DNA of 64,000 bases from JAPWJZ01 sp964575605 (GTDB lineage: Bacteria > Pseudomonadota > Alphaproteobacteria > Micavibrionales > UBA2020), in contig CAZNRN010000005.1 of NCBI GenBank assembly GCA_964575605.1, forward strand, positions 1 through 64,000, given 5' to 3'. Numbering within the stretch: position 1 is the stretch's first letter; each line of letters opens with the position of its first letter. Below the pieces are notes generated by a model, which saw only the letters and a program-made list of their open reading frames with translations, made no database searches and had not been told where the DNA came from. Shown here piece after piece: positions 25,695 to 34,471 of this stretch. Both the position numbers and the translations under genes were made by a program.

Positions 25695-26669
25695 ATGGCT
25701 ATTCGTATCAAAAAAGACGGCACTGAACAATCGGGATTGGTGGACGACAACGTTGTCCAGCCTTTCCGCCTGGAAAAATCCAACCTGCGCGGCCGCATGG
25801 TCAAGGTGGGCAGCGTGCTGGCGCAGATGATGGTGCAGCACGATTACCCGCCGCCCGTCTCGGCGCTGCTGTCGGAGGTCGTGACGCTCGGCCTGCTGCT
25901 CTCGGGCATGCTTAAATACGAAGGCGTTTTCACGCTCCAGATCAAAGGCAGCGGCCCCATCCGCATGCTGGTGGCCGATGTTACCAGCACGGGCGACGTG
26001 CGCGCCTATGCGGGGTTTGATGAAGCCGCGGTCAAAAAGGCCGCCAAGCGCAAGAAGGATACCAACCACCATTATTACTACCTGCTGGGCAAGAAGGGTT
26101 ATATGGCCTTCACCGTTGACCGGGGGTCGGTCGACGAACGTTACCAGGGCATCGTCGAGCTGAAGGGTAATTCCATCGTCGACGCCGTGCAGCATTATTT
26201 CACGCAGTCTGAACAGATCAAAACGGCCTTCAAGATTTCCGTGCATCCGCAGGACGGCCACTGGCGCGCGGGCGGCATCATGATCCAGCAGATGCCCGAC
26301 GAAGGCGGCAAGGACGGCAAGGATGGCAAGCCGCATGAAACCAGCATCGACGACTGGACGCGCGCCGCTATGTTCCTCGACACCTGCACAGACGGCGAGA
26401 TGCTGTCGCCACAGCTGGCCTCCGCCGACGTGCTGTATCGGTTGTTCAACGAAGACGGCGTGCGCATATATACGCCGACGCACGTGCGCTTCCGCTGCCG
26501 CTGTTCGCGCGAAAAGGTCATCAATATCCTGCGCACCATCCCGCGCCGCGAACTGGAAGAAGTCTGCGAGAAAGAGGGCAGGGTCTCGATCAAATGCGAG
26601 TTCTGCAGCGAGGAATACATCATCCAGCCCGAGCAGCTGGACGGGGTTTACGAGGAGAACAAAAAATGA
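25695..26669 (+). CDS. hslO: Hsp33 redox-regulated chaperone
   Basis: A 324-residue holdase chaperone switched on by oxidation. The N-terminal core begins DNVVQPFRLEKSNLRGRMVK. The C-terminal zinc centre is complete: Cys268-x-Cys270 and Cys301-x-x-Cys304. I chose the ATG at 25695, with AGAGGA five bases upstream; ATGs further up lack a ribosome site. The stop overlaps the start of the following lipoprotein gene (ATGA), implying coupling. Confidence 0.92.
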   Translation: MAIRIKKDGTEQSGLVDDNVVQPFRLEKSNLRGRMVKVGSVLAQMMVQHDYPPPVSALLSEVVTLGLLLSGMLKYEGVFTLQIKGSGPIRMLVADVTSTGDVRAYAGFDEAAVKKAAKRKKDTNHHYYYLLGKKGYMAFTVDRGSVDERYQGIVELKGNSIVDAVQHYFTQSEQIKTAFKISVHPQDGHWRAGGIMIQQMPDEGGKDGKDGKPHETSIDDWTRAAMFLDTCTDGEMLSPQLASADVLYRLFNEDGVRIYTPTHVRFRCRCSREKVINILRTIPRRELEEVCEKEGRVSIKCEFCSEEYIIQPEQLDGVYEENKK

Positions 26670-27250
26670 AAAACGCCTTGAAAGCCATGGTTTTCGGCCT
26701 CGCGCTACTGGCCGCCGGCTGCACCGAAGGCCCGCCCGAAACGCAGACGCCCGTGCTGACCTTCGCGCAGATGCAGCCCGTGACGCTGAATGTCGGCCGC
26801 ATCGAGGTGCTGGACCGCTATACCCCGCCGATGAAGGAACCCTATGCCGACCACCTGTTCCGCCAGACCCCCGCCGCGGCGGTGAAGGACCTGGTGGAAA
26901 AACAGCTTGTCGCTAAGGGGCCTGACCGCATTCTGCGGGTGATTATCGAAGACGCTTCGGTCATCAAGGAAGACCTGAACCCCGACGACAGCTTCATGGG
27001 CATTTTCAGGTATGAACAGGGAGAGCGGTACAAGGGCCGCGTTGCGCTGCGCTTCGAGCTGATCCGCAACGCCACCTCCGACTTCGTGCTTGGCCATGCG
27101 GAAGTGGTGGCCAACCGCGTCATCACCCTGATGGAAGACGCCTCGCCCGCCGAACGCGACCTTGCCTTCATGCGCATGAACGAAGGCATGATGCAGGATA
27201 TCAGCAAAGGGCTGAATTCGACGGTGAAAACCACCTTCGGACGCGAGTAA
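26666..27250 (+). CDS. Lipoprotein of unknown function
   Basis: A 194-residue protein with a lipoprotein signal peptide: MKNALKAMVFG, a hydrophobic core and the lipobox LLAAGC with Cys at about residue 19. The mature part is a single mixed alpha/beta domain (QPVTLNVGRIEVLDRY, then RVALRFELIRNATSDFVLG), of the general kind seen in small envelope lipoproteins. It overlaps hslO by four bases. No specific family recognised. Confidence 0.75.
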   Translation: MKNALKAMVFGLALLAAGCTEGPPETQTPVLTFAQMQPVTLNVGRIEVLDRYTPPMKEPYADHLFRQTPAAAVKDLVEKQLVAKGPDRILRVIIEDASVIKEDLNPDDSFMGIFRYEQGERYKGRVALRFELIRNATSDFVLGHAEVVANRVITLMEDASPAERDLAFMRMNEGMMQDISKGLNSTVKTTFGRE

Positions 27251-27254
27251 CAGC

Positions 27255-28697
27255 TTACCCCCGCCAGAACTTTGGCGTCAGCAGCACCATCAGCGCGAGG
27301 AATTCGACGCGGCCGAAGAGCATGCCGAAAGACATGATCCAGATGGCGGTGTCGGGCAGGCCGGCGAAGTTACCCGAAGGGCCGATCATGTCGCCCGAGC
27401 CGACGCCGGTATTGGAAATGGCGGCGATAGAGCCCGAGAAGGCGGTTTCGAAGTCCAGCCCCGTCCATTGCAGCAGGATGCCCAGCATCATCCATGCGGT
27501 GATATAGATAAAGAAGAACCCTGCGACCGAGGCCTGCAGGCCGGGTTCCACCGCCTTGTTGTTGTAGCGCACGGGAAAAATGCCGTTCGGCGATATCAGC
27601 TTGCAGGCCTGCTGGCGCAGCATGAGGAACAAAATCTGCAGGCGGAAAATCTTCACCCCGCCAGCTGTCGAGCCGGAACACGCGCCGCAGAAAATCGCCA
27701 TGAAGGCGACGCCGACGGCGAACGAGCCCCAGGTGCTGTGGTCCTCGTTGATGAAGCCCGTGGTGGTGATGTACGAGGTGGTGAAGAACAGCGCCTCGTG
27801 CAACGCTTCCGGCAAACCCATGTCGGTGCGGTGGTGGATCCACAATGCGGTGCACAGCGTAAGCGTCAGCAGAATGGAGAAAAACACACGCACCTGGCTG
27901 TCGCGCCACAGCACCGAAAAATCGCCCTTTACGATGCGCAGGTAATGCACGAAGGGCAGCGAACCCGCGATCATGAACGTGACCAGCACCGTATCGATCG
28001 CCGCGCTGTTAAACCAGGCCAGCCCCGCGTCATGCGTGGAAATGCCGCCGGTGGAAATAGCCGCCATGGCATGGCAGATGGCGTCGAAACTCGACATGCC
28101 CGCCTGCTTCAGGAAGACGGCGCAGAGCACGGTCAGCGCCGTGTAGGTAAAGCAGATATAGGCCGCGATGTGGTGCCCCTTGGGCATCACCTTTTCGATA
28201 TGGAAGCTTTGCGATTTGAACAGCTGCATGCCCGAAATCTGCAGCAGCGGGAAAATGGCGAGCGCGATCATCAGGAACCCGATGCCGCCGATCCACAGCA
28301 GCATGAAACGCCACAGCAATATGCCGTGCGGCAGGTTGTCGAGGCCCGTCATGGTGGTGGAACCCGTGGTGGTGATGCTGGCCATGGCCTCGAAAAACGC
28401 GCGGGTATAGGAAAGGTCGGCCGTGGAGAAACAGAAGGGCAGCGCGCCGAAGGCCGACATGAAGACCCAGCAGAGCGAGGTGAGCAAGAAGGTTTCGCGC
28501 AGGTTGACCTTGAACTGCTTGACCTTGGTCGTCATCACCAGCGCGAGGCCGATGAAAGCCGTCGCCATCTGCGTGCCGGCGAACATCTTCCATTCGTCGC
28601 TGCCGTTCGACAGGTCTACCATCATCGGCGCCGTCATGGCGACGGAAAGGACCAGCAGCAGGAACCCGAGGATATAGAATACCGGCTTGAAATTCAT
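27255..28697 (-). CDS. trkH: TrkH-type potassium uptake protein, second copy
   Basis: A 480-residue cation channel subunit of the TrkH/KtrB family. Four M1-P-M2 units are visible, with filter glycines in ASITTTGSTTMTG, AAISTGGISTHD, YITTTGFIN and ISNTGVGSGD. It should import K+ with a TrkA-type cytoplasmic ring encoded elsewhere. The start overlaps the stop of the upstream trkH copy by four bases (ATGA). Confidence 0.92.
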   Translation of the reverse strand: MNFKPVFYILGFLLLVLSVAMTAPMMVDLSNGSDEWKMFAGTQMATAFIGLALVMTTKVKQFKVNLRETFLLTSLCWVFMSAFGALPFCFSTADLSYTRAFFEAMASITTTGSTTMTGLDNLPHGILLWRFMLLWIGGIGFLMIALAIFPLLQISGMQLFKSQSFHIEKVMPKGHHIAAYICFTYTALTVLCAVFLKQAGMSSFDAICHAMAAISTGGISTHDAGLAWFNSAAIDTVLVTFMIAGSLPFVHYLRIVKGDFSVLWRDSQVRVFFSILLTLTLCTALWIHHRTDMGLPEALHEALFFTTSYITTTGFINEDHSTWGSFAVGVAFMAIFCGACSGSTAGGVKIFRLQILFLMLRQQACKLISPNGIFPVRYNNKAVEPGLQASVAGFFFIYITAWMMLGILLQWTGLDFETAFSGSIAAISNTGVGSGDMIGPSGNFAGLPDTAIWIMSFGMLFGRVEFLALMVLLTPKFWRG

Positions 28698-30142
28698 CGT
28701 CCCCTCCAGAACCGCGGCATCAGGAGGATGATAATCGTCATGAACTCGAGCCGCCCCAGCAGCATGGAGATGGAAAGTATCCAGACCGGCGCGGGGTCGA
28801 GCGTCGAGAAGTTGCCGGCGGGGCCGATGACGGCGCCGAGGGCGGGGCCGACGTTGGTGATCGCGGTGATGGAGCCCGACATGGCCGACACCACGTCCAG
28901 CCCGCAGAGCAGCAGCAGGATGGTCGAGATGATCCAGGTCGCGATATAGACAAAGAAAAAGCCCGCGACGGCGGCCAGGTCGTTATTGCTGACTTTCTTG
29001 CCGTTGTAATAGACGTTGTCGATGCTGTGGGGCGATATCAGGCTGTTCAGCTGCTGCATCATCAGCTTCCACAGGATCTGCAGCCTGAAAGTCTTGATGC
29101 CGCCCGCGGTCGAGCCCGAGCAGGCGCCGAGGAAGGTGAGGAAGAAGGCCAAGCCCACTGCGAAGGGTCCCCACAGGCCGTAATCCTGCGTCACGAAACC
29201 CGTGGTCGACATGATGGTGGATACGACGAAGAAGGAATGGCGCAGGGAATCGAGCAGCCCGTAGCGCCCCTCGAGGAACACATAGGCCGTTAGCATCAGC
29301 GAGAAAACCACGACCATCCCGACAAAGGCGCGTGCCTGGCTGTCGCCAAAGAAATGGCGGAAGTTGCGCGGCGACAGGCGCATGAACAGCATGAAGGGCA
29401 GGCTGGAAATCGTCATGAAGAAAATGGCGATCCAGTCGACGGTCGCGCTGGCGAAATGGCCGATCGAGGCGTCGGAGGTCGAGAACCCGCCCGTGGAGAT
29501 CGTCGCCATCGAGTGGCAGATCGCCTCCAGCATCGTCATGCCCGCGGCATAGAATAACGCGGCGCAAAGCGCGGTGAGCAGGAAATAGACGCCGCAGAGG
29601 TATCCCGCGATCTGGCTGGCGCGGGGCAGGGATTTTTCCATCTCCCCGAAAGACTGGCTTTTGAACAGCTGCATGCCCGAGATCTGCAGCAGCGGCAGGA
29701 TGGCGATGGCCACGACGATAAAGCCGATGCCGCCGATCCAGTGCAGCAGTGCGCGCCACAGCAGCAGGCCGGCGGGCATGCTGTCGAGGCCGGTGTAGGC
29801 GGTCGAGCCCGTGGTGGTCAGCCCCGACATCGCCTCGAAAAACGCATCGGTGAAGGTAAGGCGCTGCTCCGCAAAGCAAAACGGCAGGGCGCCGAAGGTG
29901 GTCATCAATATCCAGCTCAGCGTCGTCATCACGAAAATCTCGCGGTGCGACATGTGGAATTTCTTTTCCTGGCTGGTGAAGACGAAGGCAAAGCCGGCGA
30001 AGGCCGTCACCAGCATCGCGACCGCGAAAACCTTCCAGTCCTGGTTCTGCGCGTTCAGGTCGACCATGGCGGGAAAGATCATCGACACCGCCAGCGCCAG
30101 CAGCAGCAACCCGTTCACATAGAATATAGGCTTGAAATTCAT
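28694..30142 (-). CDS. trkH: TrkH-type potassium uptake protein, first copy
   Basis: A 482-residue paralogue of the following gene with the same four filter segments (TTTGSTAYTG, ATISTGGFSTSD, IMSTTGFVT, ITNVGPALG). In the fourth filter it has NVGPALG where the neighbour has NTGVGSGD, so its ion selectivity or gating may differ. It sits 3 bp after apaG on the same strand. The two copies are clearly related along their whole length and probably arose by tandem duplication. No trkA is present. Confidence 0.92.
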   Translation of the reverse strand: MNFKPIFYVNGLLLLALAVSMIFPAMVDLNAQNQDWKVFAVAMLVTAFAGFAFVFTSQEKKFHMSHREIFVMTTLSWILMTTFGALPFCFAEQRLTFTDAFFEAMSGLTTTGSTAYTGLDSMPAGLLLWRALLHWIGGIGFIVVAIAILPLLQISGMQLFKSQSFGEMEKSLPRASQIAGYLCGVYFLLTALCAALFYAAGMTMLEAICHSMATISTGGFSTSDASIGHFASATVDWIAIFFMTISSLPFMLFMRLSPRNFRHFFGDSQARAFVGMVVVFSLMLTAYVFLEGRYGLLDSLRHSFFVVSTIMSTTGFVTQDYGLWGPFAVGLAFFLTFLGACSGSTAGGIKTFRLQILWKLMMQQLNSLISPHSIDNVYYNGKKVSNNDLAAVAGFFFVYIATWIISTILLLLCGLDVVSAMSGSITAITNVGPALGAVIGPAGNFSTLDPAPVWILSISMLLGRLEFMTIIILLMPRFWRGR

Positions 30143-30145
30143 GGC

Positions 30146-30544
30146 TCAGTTCAGCTTTACCGGACGCGCACCGCTGTCGAGGGAGAAGGCAGGAATGGCG
30201 ACGTCGAACAGCTGACCGTCCTCGCCCTGCATCGAATAGGTGCCGGCCATGATGCCCGATGGCGTCGAGAGCGGCGTGCCGCTGGTGTATTCGAAACTTT
30301 CGCCGGGGCGCAGCACGGGCTGCTCGCCCACCACGCCGGGGCCGTGGACTTCCTGCACGCGGCCGTAGGCGTCGGTGATCTTCCAGTGGCGCGTGCGCAG
30401 CTGCACCGTCATCCCGCCCTTGTTCTCGATCTTCACGGTATAGGCCCAGACGTAGAGGTTCTTGTCCGGCGATGATTCATGCTCGAGATAAGCGGGCCGG
30501 ACGGAGACCGTGACGTTCTGTGTCGTAAGGCTGTACATGCGCAA
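30146..30544 (-). CDS. apaG: ApaG family protein
   Basis: A 132-residue single fibronectin-like beta-sandwich protein. The family signatures YVWAYTVKIEN, QLRTRHWKITDAYG, VRG-like VHGPGVVGEQPVLRPGE and FEYTSGTPLSTPSG-x-M are all present. ApaG has been linked to Co2+/Mg2+ resistance and Ap4A metabolism, without a settled biochemical role. A second Met two codons in (30538) could be the true start. It heads the apaG-trkH-trkH run. Confidence 0.92.
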   Translation of the reverse strand: MRMYSLTTQNVTVSVRPAYLEHESSPDKNLYVWAYTVKIENKGGMTVQLRTRHWKITDAYGRVQEVHGPGVVGEQPVLRPGESFEYTSGTPLSTPSGIMAGTYSMQGEDGQLFDVAIPAFSLDSGARPVKLN

Positions 30545-30563
30545 ATACTACGCTTTTTGGTGC

Positions 30564-30597
30564 AAAAAAGAAACCGGCCAGTTGCCCGGCCGGTTTC
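30564..30597 (-). terminator. Rho-independent terminator after the OmpA-type gene
   Basis: On the minus strand, ten-base arms GAAACCGGCC and GGCCGGTTTC enclose an eight-base loop and are followed by six T. It lies 25 bp beyond the stop codon of the OmpA-type lipoprotein gene. Confidence 0.9.
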
Positions 30598-30621
30598 CTT
30601 TAAGTGATGGTCCAGAAGCCC

Positions 30622-31509
30622 TTATTCGAGGGTGATCTGGGCGCGGCGGTTGGCCGGCTCGCGGACGTTGTCCGCGGTCTTGACCAGCAGTTCGGTCTCG
30701 CCGCGAGCTTCGAGGCGGAGCCATTCTGCGGGGACGCCGCGGGAAACGAGGCCGTCGCGGACCGCGTTGGCGCGGCGCTGCGAGAGCTTGTCGTTGTATT
30801 TGTTCGAGCCCGAGCTGTCGGTGTGGCCGACGATCACGATGCCCTTCACGTCCTTGCGGTTCTTGATCTCCTGCGCCACGGCGTCGAGGACGTCGTTTGC
30901 ACCGGCGGAGATGTTATGCTTGTCCCAATCGAAGAAGACGATGAACATCGCCTGTTCGACCGGCACCGCTTCGCGGGGCATTTCAGCCACGGGTGCGGGG
31001 AAGTCTTCGGCAGGCTTGGAAGCGCCCAGCGCGTCCTGCAGTTCTTTCAAAGCCTTATAGAAGGCGTTTTTGCAGGGGACGTCGGCTTTCCAGTTCTCTT
31101 CCTGCTGTTCGCACCAGCAGTCGAAACGGGTCTGCGCGGTGGCTGCTTTTTCCGAGACCAGCTCGCGGCCGCCGTTTTCAAGGGCGTCGACGAGGTCGGC
31201 GCGGCCCTTGGTCATCTCGATCAGGTTCTTGTCGCCCAGATCCCAGTCGTCCAGCGTTTCGGGCATCACGATGACGCCGGAAGCGGCGGCCAGGCCTTTG
31301 CGTGCGAAGTGCACGGCATCGGCGAAGTCTGTGCTGTCCTGCAATTCATTGGTGTAGTCGCGGTACTGCGCGTGCAGCACTTTGGTGAAGGGCGAACCGA
31401 CGCCTTGCGCCTTGTTCAGCGCGTCAACAGTCGAGCTGCTGGTTGCGCCCGTGCAGGCCGCCAGGGCCAGCACACCCGCCACGGCGCAGATTTTGGTGAG
31501 AAACTTCAT
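30622..31509 (-). CDS. OmpA-domain lipoprotein
   Basis: A 295-residue lipoprotein: signal peptide with lipobox LAAC (Cys19), an unusual 150-residue helical middle with a Cys-containing DCWCEQ segment, and a C-terminal OmpA domain (about 185-295). That domain has peptidoglycan-binding residues in GHTDSSGSNKYND and LSQRRANAVRDGL, so it should anchor the outer membrane to the wall. The tol cluster of this window has no pal, so this protein could share or take over that role, but it is longer than a canonical Pal. It has its own terminator. Confidence 0.85.
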   Translation of the reverse strand: MKFLTKICAVAGVLALAACTGATSSSTVDALNKAQGVGSPFTKVLHAQYRDYTNELQDSTDFADAVHFARKGLAAASGVIVMPETLDDWDLGDKNLIEMTKGRADLVDALENGGRELVSEKAATAQTRFDCWCEQQEENWKADVPCKNAFYKALKELQDALGASKPAEDFPAPVAEMPREAVPVEQAMFIVFFDWDKHNISAGANDVLDAVAQEIKNRKDVKGIVIVGHTDSSGSNKYNDKLSQRRANAVRDGLVSRGVPAEWLRLEARGETELLVKTADNVREPANRRAQITLE

Positions 31510-31749
31510 TACAGACTACTCCTTGAAAGTAAGTAAAAACCGGTTGCCCTTTGGCACTTTTGTTTTTGTATTCAAACGGATGACCGCAGGGTTCTTCAAG
31601 TTATGCCCCATCAATATTGAATGTAAAGATGTTTTCGGGACACAGACCCGGATTCTTTGACTTTTGCACACGTTTACATAAGCCACAAAACGCTTTGCAA
31701 AGGCGCATAAAACCGATTATAAAAGGCCATCTGCCTTGAAGTAAGGCGC

Positions 31750-31824
31750 GCGGGTGTAGCTCAGGGGTAGAGCATTTGCTTCCCAAGCAAAATGTCGCGG
31801 GTTCAAATCCCGTCGCCCGCTCCA
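31750..31824 (+). tRNA. tRNA-Gly (anticodon CCC)
   Basis: The cloverleaf folds completely. The acceptor stem GCGGGTG pairs with CGCCCGC with one G-T pair, the D arm GCTC...GAGC is present, and the anticodon stem TTTGC/GCAAA encloses loop TTCCCAA with anticodon CCC at 31782-31784. The T arm is CGGGTTCAAATCCCG. CCA is encoded at 31822-31824. It is the only tRNA seen in the window. Confidence 0.97.
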
Positions 31825-31839
31825 GTTTTCATATGTTGA

Positions 31840-32754
31840 TTAATGCCCCGCCGTATCCCGCTTAACCGCAGGGATCGAAAGATGCAGCGCCAGTTTCTCC
31901 GTGCGCTCCGTCCAGGCCGCGTAGAGGGCGTCGGCATAGCGGGTTTCGGGGGAGGCGGTGGCGAGGCCGAGCTGGGCCAGCGCTTCCTGCACCGTCAGGG
32001 CGTGCAGCGTCGCGCCTTTCAGCACGTAGGTCGAATAAAGTTTTTTGTCGGCGGCGGAGCAGATGATCATGATGTCCATGCCGTCTGTATCCTTGTAACC
32101 GAAGCGGCGCAGGTAATTGATCGAGGCCTGCAGTTCCTCGACTGTCACCTGCGCCAACGCGGCGGGGGACGCCGCGTTAACCGGATGGATGCGCGTCAGC
32201 GCCAGTTCGCCGTCGCGGATAATCACCTGGCGCATGCCGCCCGTCTGGTGCAGTCCCGCGATCATGGCCCAGCGGCCTTTGGGCTTAGATTTCGAGCGCA
32301 CTTTTTCAGACAGCGCAGCCACCAGCGCGGTTGATTCAACCGGCAGCACGCTGCAGCCCACGACACCCACGCCCGCGTCATCCAGCACCTTGCCCAGCAG
32401 GTTGTGGCGCAGGCTGTTTTCCAGCCCGATAAACAGGTAATCGTAACGGCCCAGCTGCGCGTTGGCGGCGCGCGCACGGCGGAAAGCCAGCGCCCCGCGC
32501 ACTTTCATTTTTGCAAAATTTTCTTCAAGGCGTTTCAACCCTTCTTCGACCGTGAGGTTGTCTTCGCGGCGGTAGGTATGGCCGTTATCGTTGAACAGCA
32601 AAACCACTTTGCCGCCGCTGTCGCGGAAGGCGGCCGACAGGCGGGCTTCAAAATCCGGCGCGTCCCAGCGCAGTGTCAGGTCGGCTTTGCCGCCCCGGCC
32701 GAAAAGGATCACGCTGTCTTCGCCAACGAGCAATATGGGGTAATCCGGTGCCAT
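31840..32754 (-). CDS. Unknown protein, possibly with an actin-like (PilM/GspL-type) fold
   Basis: A 304-residue soluble protein without a signal peptide. Segments such as LLVGEDSVILFGRGG, VGCSVLPVESTALVAALSEK and GMRQVIIRDGELALTRIHPV recall the strand-turn-strand and 'dG.l..tR' patterns of the ASKHA-fold proteins that support type IV pili or type II secretion. I see no pilus genes nearby and would not assign a function. The start at 32754 has no strong ribosome site. Confidence 0.6.
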   Translation of the reverse strand: MAPDYPILLVGEDSVILFGRGGKADLTLRWDAPDFEARLSAAFRDSGGKVVLLFNDNGHTYRREDNLTVEEGLKRLEENFAKMKVRGALAFRRARAANAQLGRYDYLFIGLENSLRHNLLGKVLDDAGVGVVGCSVLPVESTALVAALSEKVRSKSKPKGRWAMIAGLHQTGGMRQVIIRDGELALTRIHPVNAASPAALAQVTVEELQASINYLRRFGYKDTDGMDIMIICSAADKKLYSTYVLKGATLHALTVQEALAQLGLATASPETRYADALYAAWTERTEKLALHLSIPAVKRDTAGH

Positions 32755-32963
32755 GGACTTTAGCCCTCCCGACTCAATTCGCTATAAAAATCGATGTATG
32801 CTTGTATGATTCCTATGCTACGCAAATTGGTTTAAATTTGGTAAAACTAAACCCTTAACCATTTTGTAAGGTTTCAAATCGCCCTTGAAAATCAGGCTTT
32901 TGCGCGGTGCGCAGGGGTTTTTGTTTATCTGCAGTATAACAATCAACAAGGGCAGCGAAACAA

Positions 32964-33578
32964 ATGGCGATTGCAGCTAGAATGCGCAGGGGAACGGCGG
33001 AAGCCGCAGCAGAGCCGCAGGGGGCCATGGAACTGTCACGTAAAACAGATGAAGAGCTTATGACGATGGTCGCGGGCGGCGACCGCGGTGCCTTCGAGGT
33101 ATTGGCCAAACGGCACCTGGGCCGCGTCTACGGGCAGGCGCGCTGCATGGTCAAGGGCAAGCAGGATGCCGAGGATGTGGCGCAGGATGTCTTTACGCGC
33201 CTCTGGGTTTACGGCCCCAAATGGAAGACGGGGGAGGCTGCCTTTACCACCTGGCTGCACAGGATTGTCGCCAACTGCTGCTACGACTTTTTGCGCAAGC
33301 ACGCGGTGGACGTGAAAAAGGTCGAAGTCGATGACAATATTGCGAGCGGCGAGAAAGACCAGGAAAGCGGCCTCGCCGAGCGCGAAAAGAAGGAACGTGT
33401 GCAGCGCGCGTTGCAGGAATTACCCGAGCGCCAGCGCATGGCGGTGACGCTCTGCTACTTCCAGGAGATGACGAACCCGGAAGCGGCGAAAGTGATGGAC
33501 ATACATATCAAGGCCCTCGAAGGGCTGCTGGTGCGGGCGCGCAAGGCGCTGCGGCCGGTGCTGGAAGAAATGAGGTAG
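32964..33578 (+). CDS. ECF-type RNA polymerase sigma factor
   Basis: A 204-residue sigma factor with region 2 (RVYGQARCMVKGKQDAEDVA, then QDVFTRLWVY) and region 4 (ALQELPERQRMAVTLCYFQ, then MTNPEAAKVMDIHIKALEGL). Region 3 and extended N-terminal parts are lacking. ATGs at 32964 and 33027 (MELSRK) are both possible; the second gives a more typical ECF length. It is followed by two membrane or periplasmic proteins, which suggests a cell-envelope stress circuit in which they hold the sigma factor inactive. Confidence 0.9.
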   Translation: MAIAARMRRGTAEAAAEPQGAMELSRKTDEELMTMVAGGDRGAFEVLAKRHLGRVYGQARCMVKGKQDAEDVAQDVFTRLWVYGPKWKTGEAAFTTWLHRIVANCCYDFLRKHAVDVKKVEVDDNIASGEKDQESGLAEREKKERVQRALQELPERQRMAVTLCYFQEMTNPEAAKVMDIHIKALEGLLVRARKALRPVLEEMR

Positions 33579-33581
33579 ACA

Positions 33582-33914
33582 ATGGAAGACGATAAATTAA
33601 AGCAAAAACTCAAACTGATGCGCGAGGAGCCGTCGCAGTATTTGCTGGACCGCATCCTCACCGTCGTACCGCATCTGGCGCAGGTCAGCGCGTCGCAGGA
33701 AGCGGCCATGGGTTTTTCACTGCTGCGTTTCTTCGGCGAATTCCGGTACGGGCTGGCGGTTAAATGCGCCTCCGTCTGCGTTATCGCCGTGATGGGTTTC
33801 TGTGTCGGCCACCTGAAAGGGCCTTCTTTGCATCAGGACAGTGCAACCATGGCATCAATGTTGACCGGCGGCGCCGGTCTGGAGGGTGAAAATGCAGAAC
33901 AATTGTTCTTCTAA
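33582..33914 (+). CDS. Probable membrane anti-sigma-like protein
   Basis: A 110-residue protein with a charged cytoplasmic N-terminus (about 1-55) and one membrane segment (about 60-80), then a short outside tail. GAGG precedes the ATG, 3 bp after the sigma stop. Size, topology and position fit a minimal anti-sigma factor, but no family signature is evident. It overlaps the next gene. Confidence 0.65.
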   Translation: MEDDKLKQKLKLMREEPSQYLLDRILTVVPHLAQVSASQEAAMGFSLLRFFGEFRYGLAVKCASVCVIAVMGFCVGHLKGPSLHQDSATMASMLTGGAGLEGENAEQLFF

Positions 33915-34332
33915 AATTATTATCGGGATTATCCTTTTCCTGTCGCTCAGCGCGAACGTGTTCATGTTCGGCATGGTGACGGGCAGGGGCGGGGCGGACG
34001 GCAGGATGGCGCGCTTCGAAAAAATCGGCAACGCGCTGGCCAGCTATTCGGACTTAAGCGACGCCAGCCAGGAAAAGGTGAAGGCGATCGTCAAGCGCGA
34101 CCTCCCCGACATCAAAAAGCAGGCCGAGGAAATGAAAGAACGCCGCCAGCTGATCAAGGCCGAACTGCTGAAGCCGGATTACAAGCGCGAGGACGTCGAG
34201 AAAATCTACGCCCAGCAGCGCGAGGCGCTGACAGCGTTGCAAACCCGCGGGCAGGCAATGGCCCTCGACCTCGCCGACAGCCTCTCGCCCGAGGAACGCG
34301 CGAAGGTTCTGGCGGCGCTGGAGAACAAGTAA
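33892..34332 (+). CDS. Periplasmic CnrX/CpxP-like sensor protein
   Basis: A 146-residue protein with an N-terminal membrane anchor (about 9-28) followed by an all-helical periplasmic domain. That domain has LTPEE-like LSPEERAKVLAAL at its end and the repeated R-x-x-x-K-A-E-L-L pattern of the Spy/CpxP/CnrX 'Metal_resist' group. These act as chaperones or metal/stress sensors that feed an anti-sigma factor. The ATG at 33892 has GGAGGG just upstream; it overlaps the previous gene by 23 bases. Together with the two genes before it, it looks like a sigma/anti-sigma/sensor operon. Confidence 0.75.
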   Translation: MQNNCSSKIIIGIILFLSLSANVFMFGMVTGRGGADGRMARFEKIGNALASYSDLSDASQEKVKAIVKRDLPDIKKQAEEMKERRQLIKAELLKPDYKREDVEKIYAQQREALTALQTRGQAMALDLADSLSPEERAKVLAALENK

Positions 34333-34356
34333 CAATCAGGACTATCCCGGGAGGAA

Positions 34357-34392
34357 AGCCGCCCTGACACAGGGGCGGTTTTCCTTGTTTTT
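34357..34392 (+). terminator. Terminator of the sigma-factor operon
   Basis: A G+C stem, CCGCC-CTG with CAG-GGGCGG (one extra base), around a short loop, followed by TTTTCCTTGTTTTTC. It lies 25 bp after the stop of the CnrX-like gene. Confidence 0.7.
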
Positions 34393-34471
34393 CAATACCG
34401 TACCTGCCCCATATTGCATAAGCCGCCCATCTGGTCTATCCCTGTGCCATTCCAAACGAAAGGCACAACCC

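Noticed and set aside
27468..28949. A 493-residue open frame antisense to the trkH genes
   Set aside because: His/Gln/Arg-rich shadow that crosses the boundary of two real genes.
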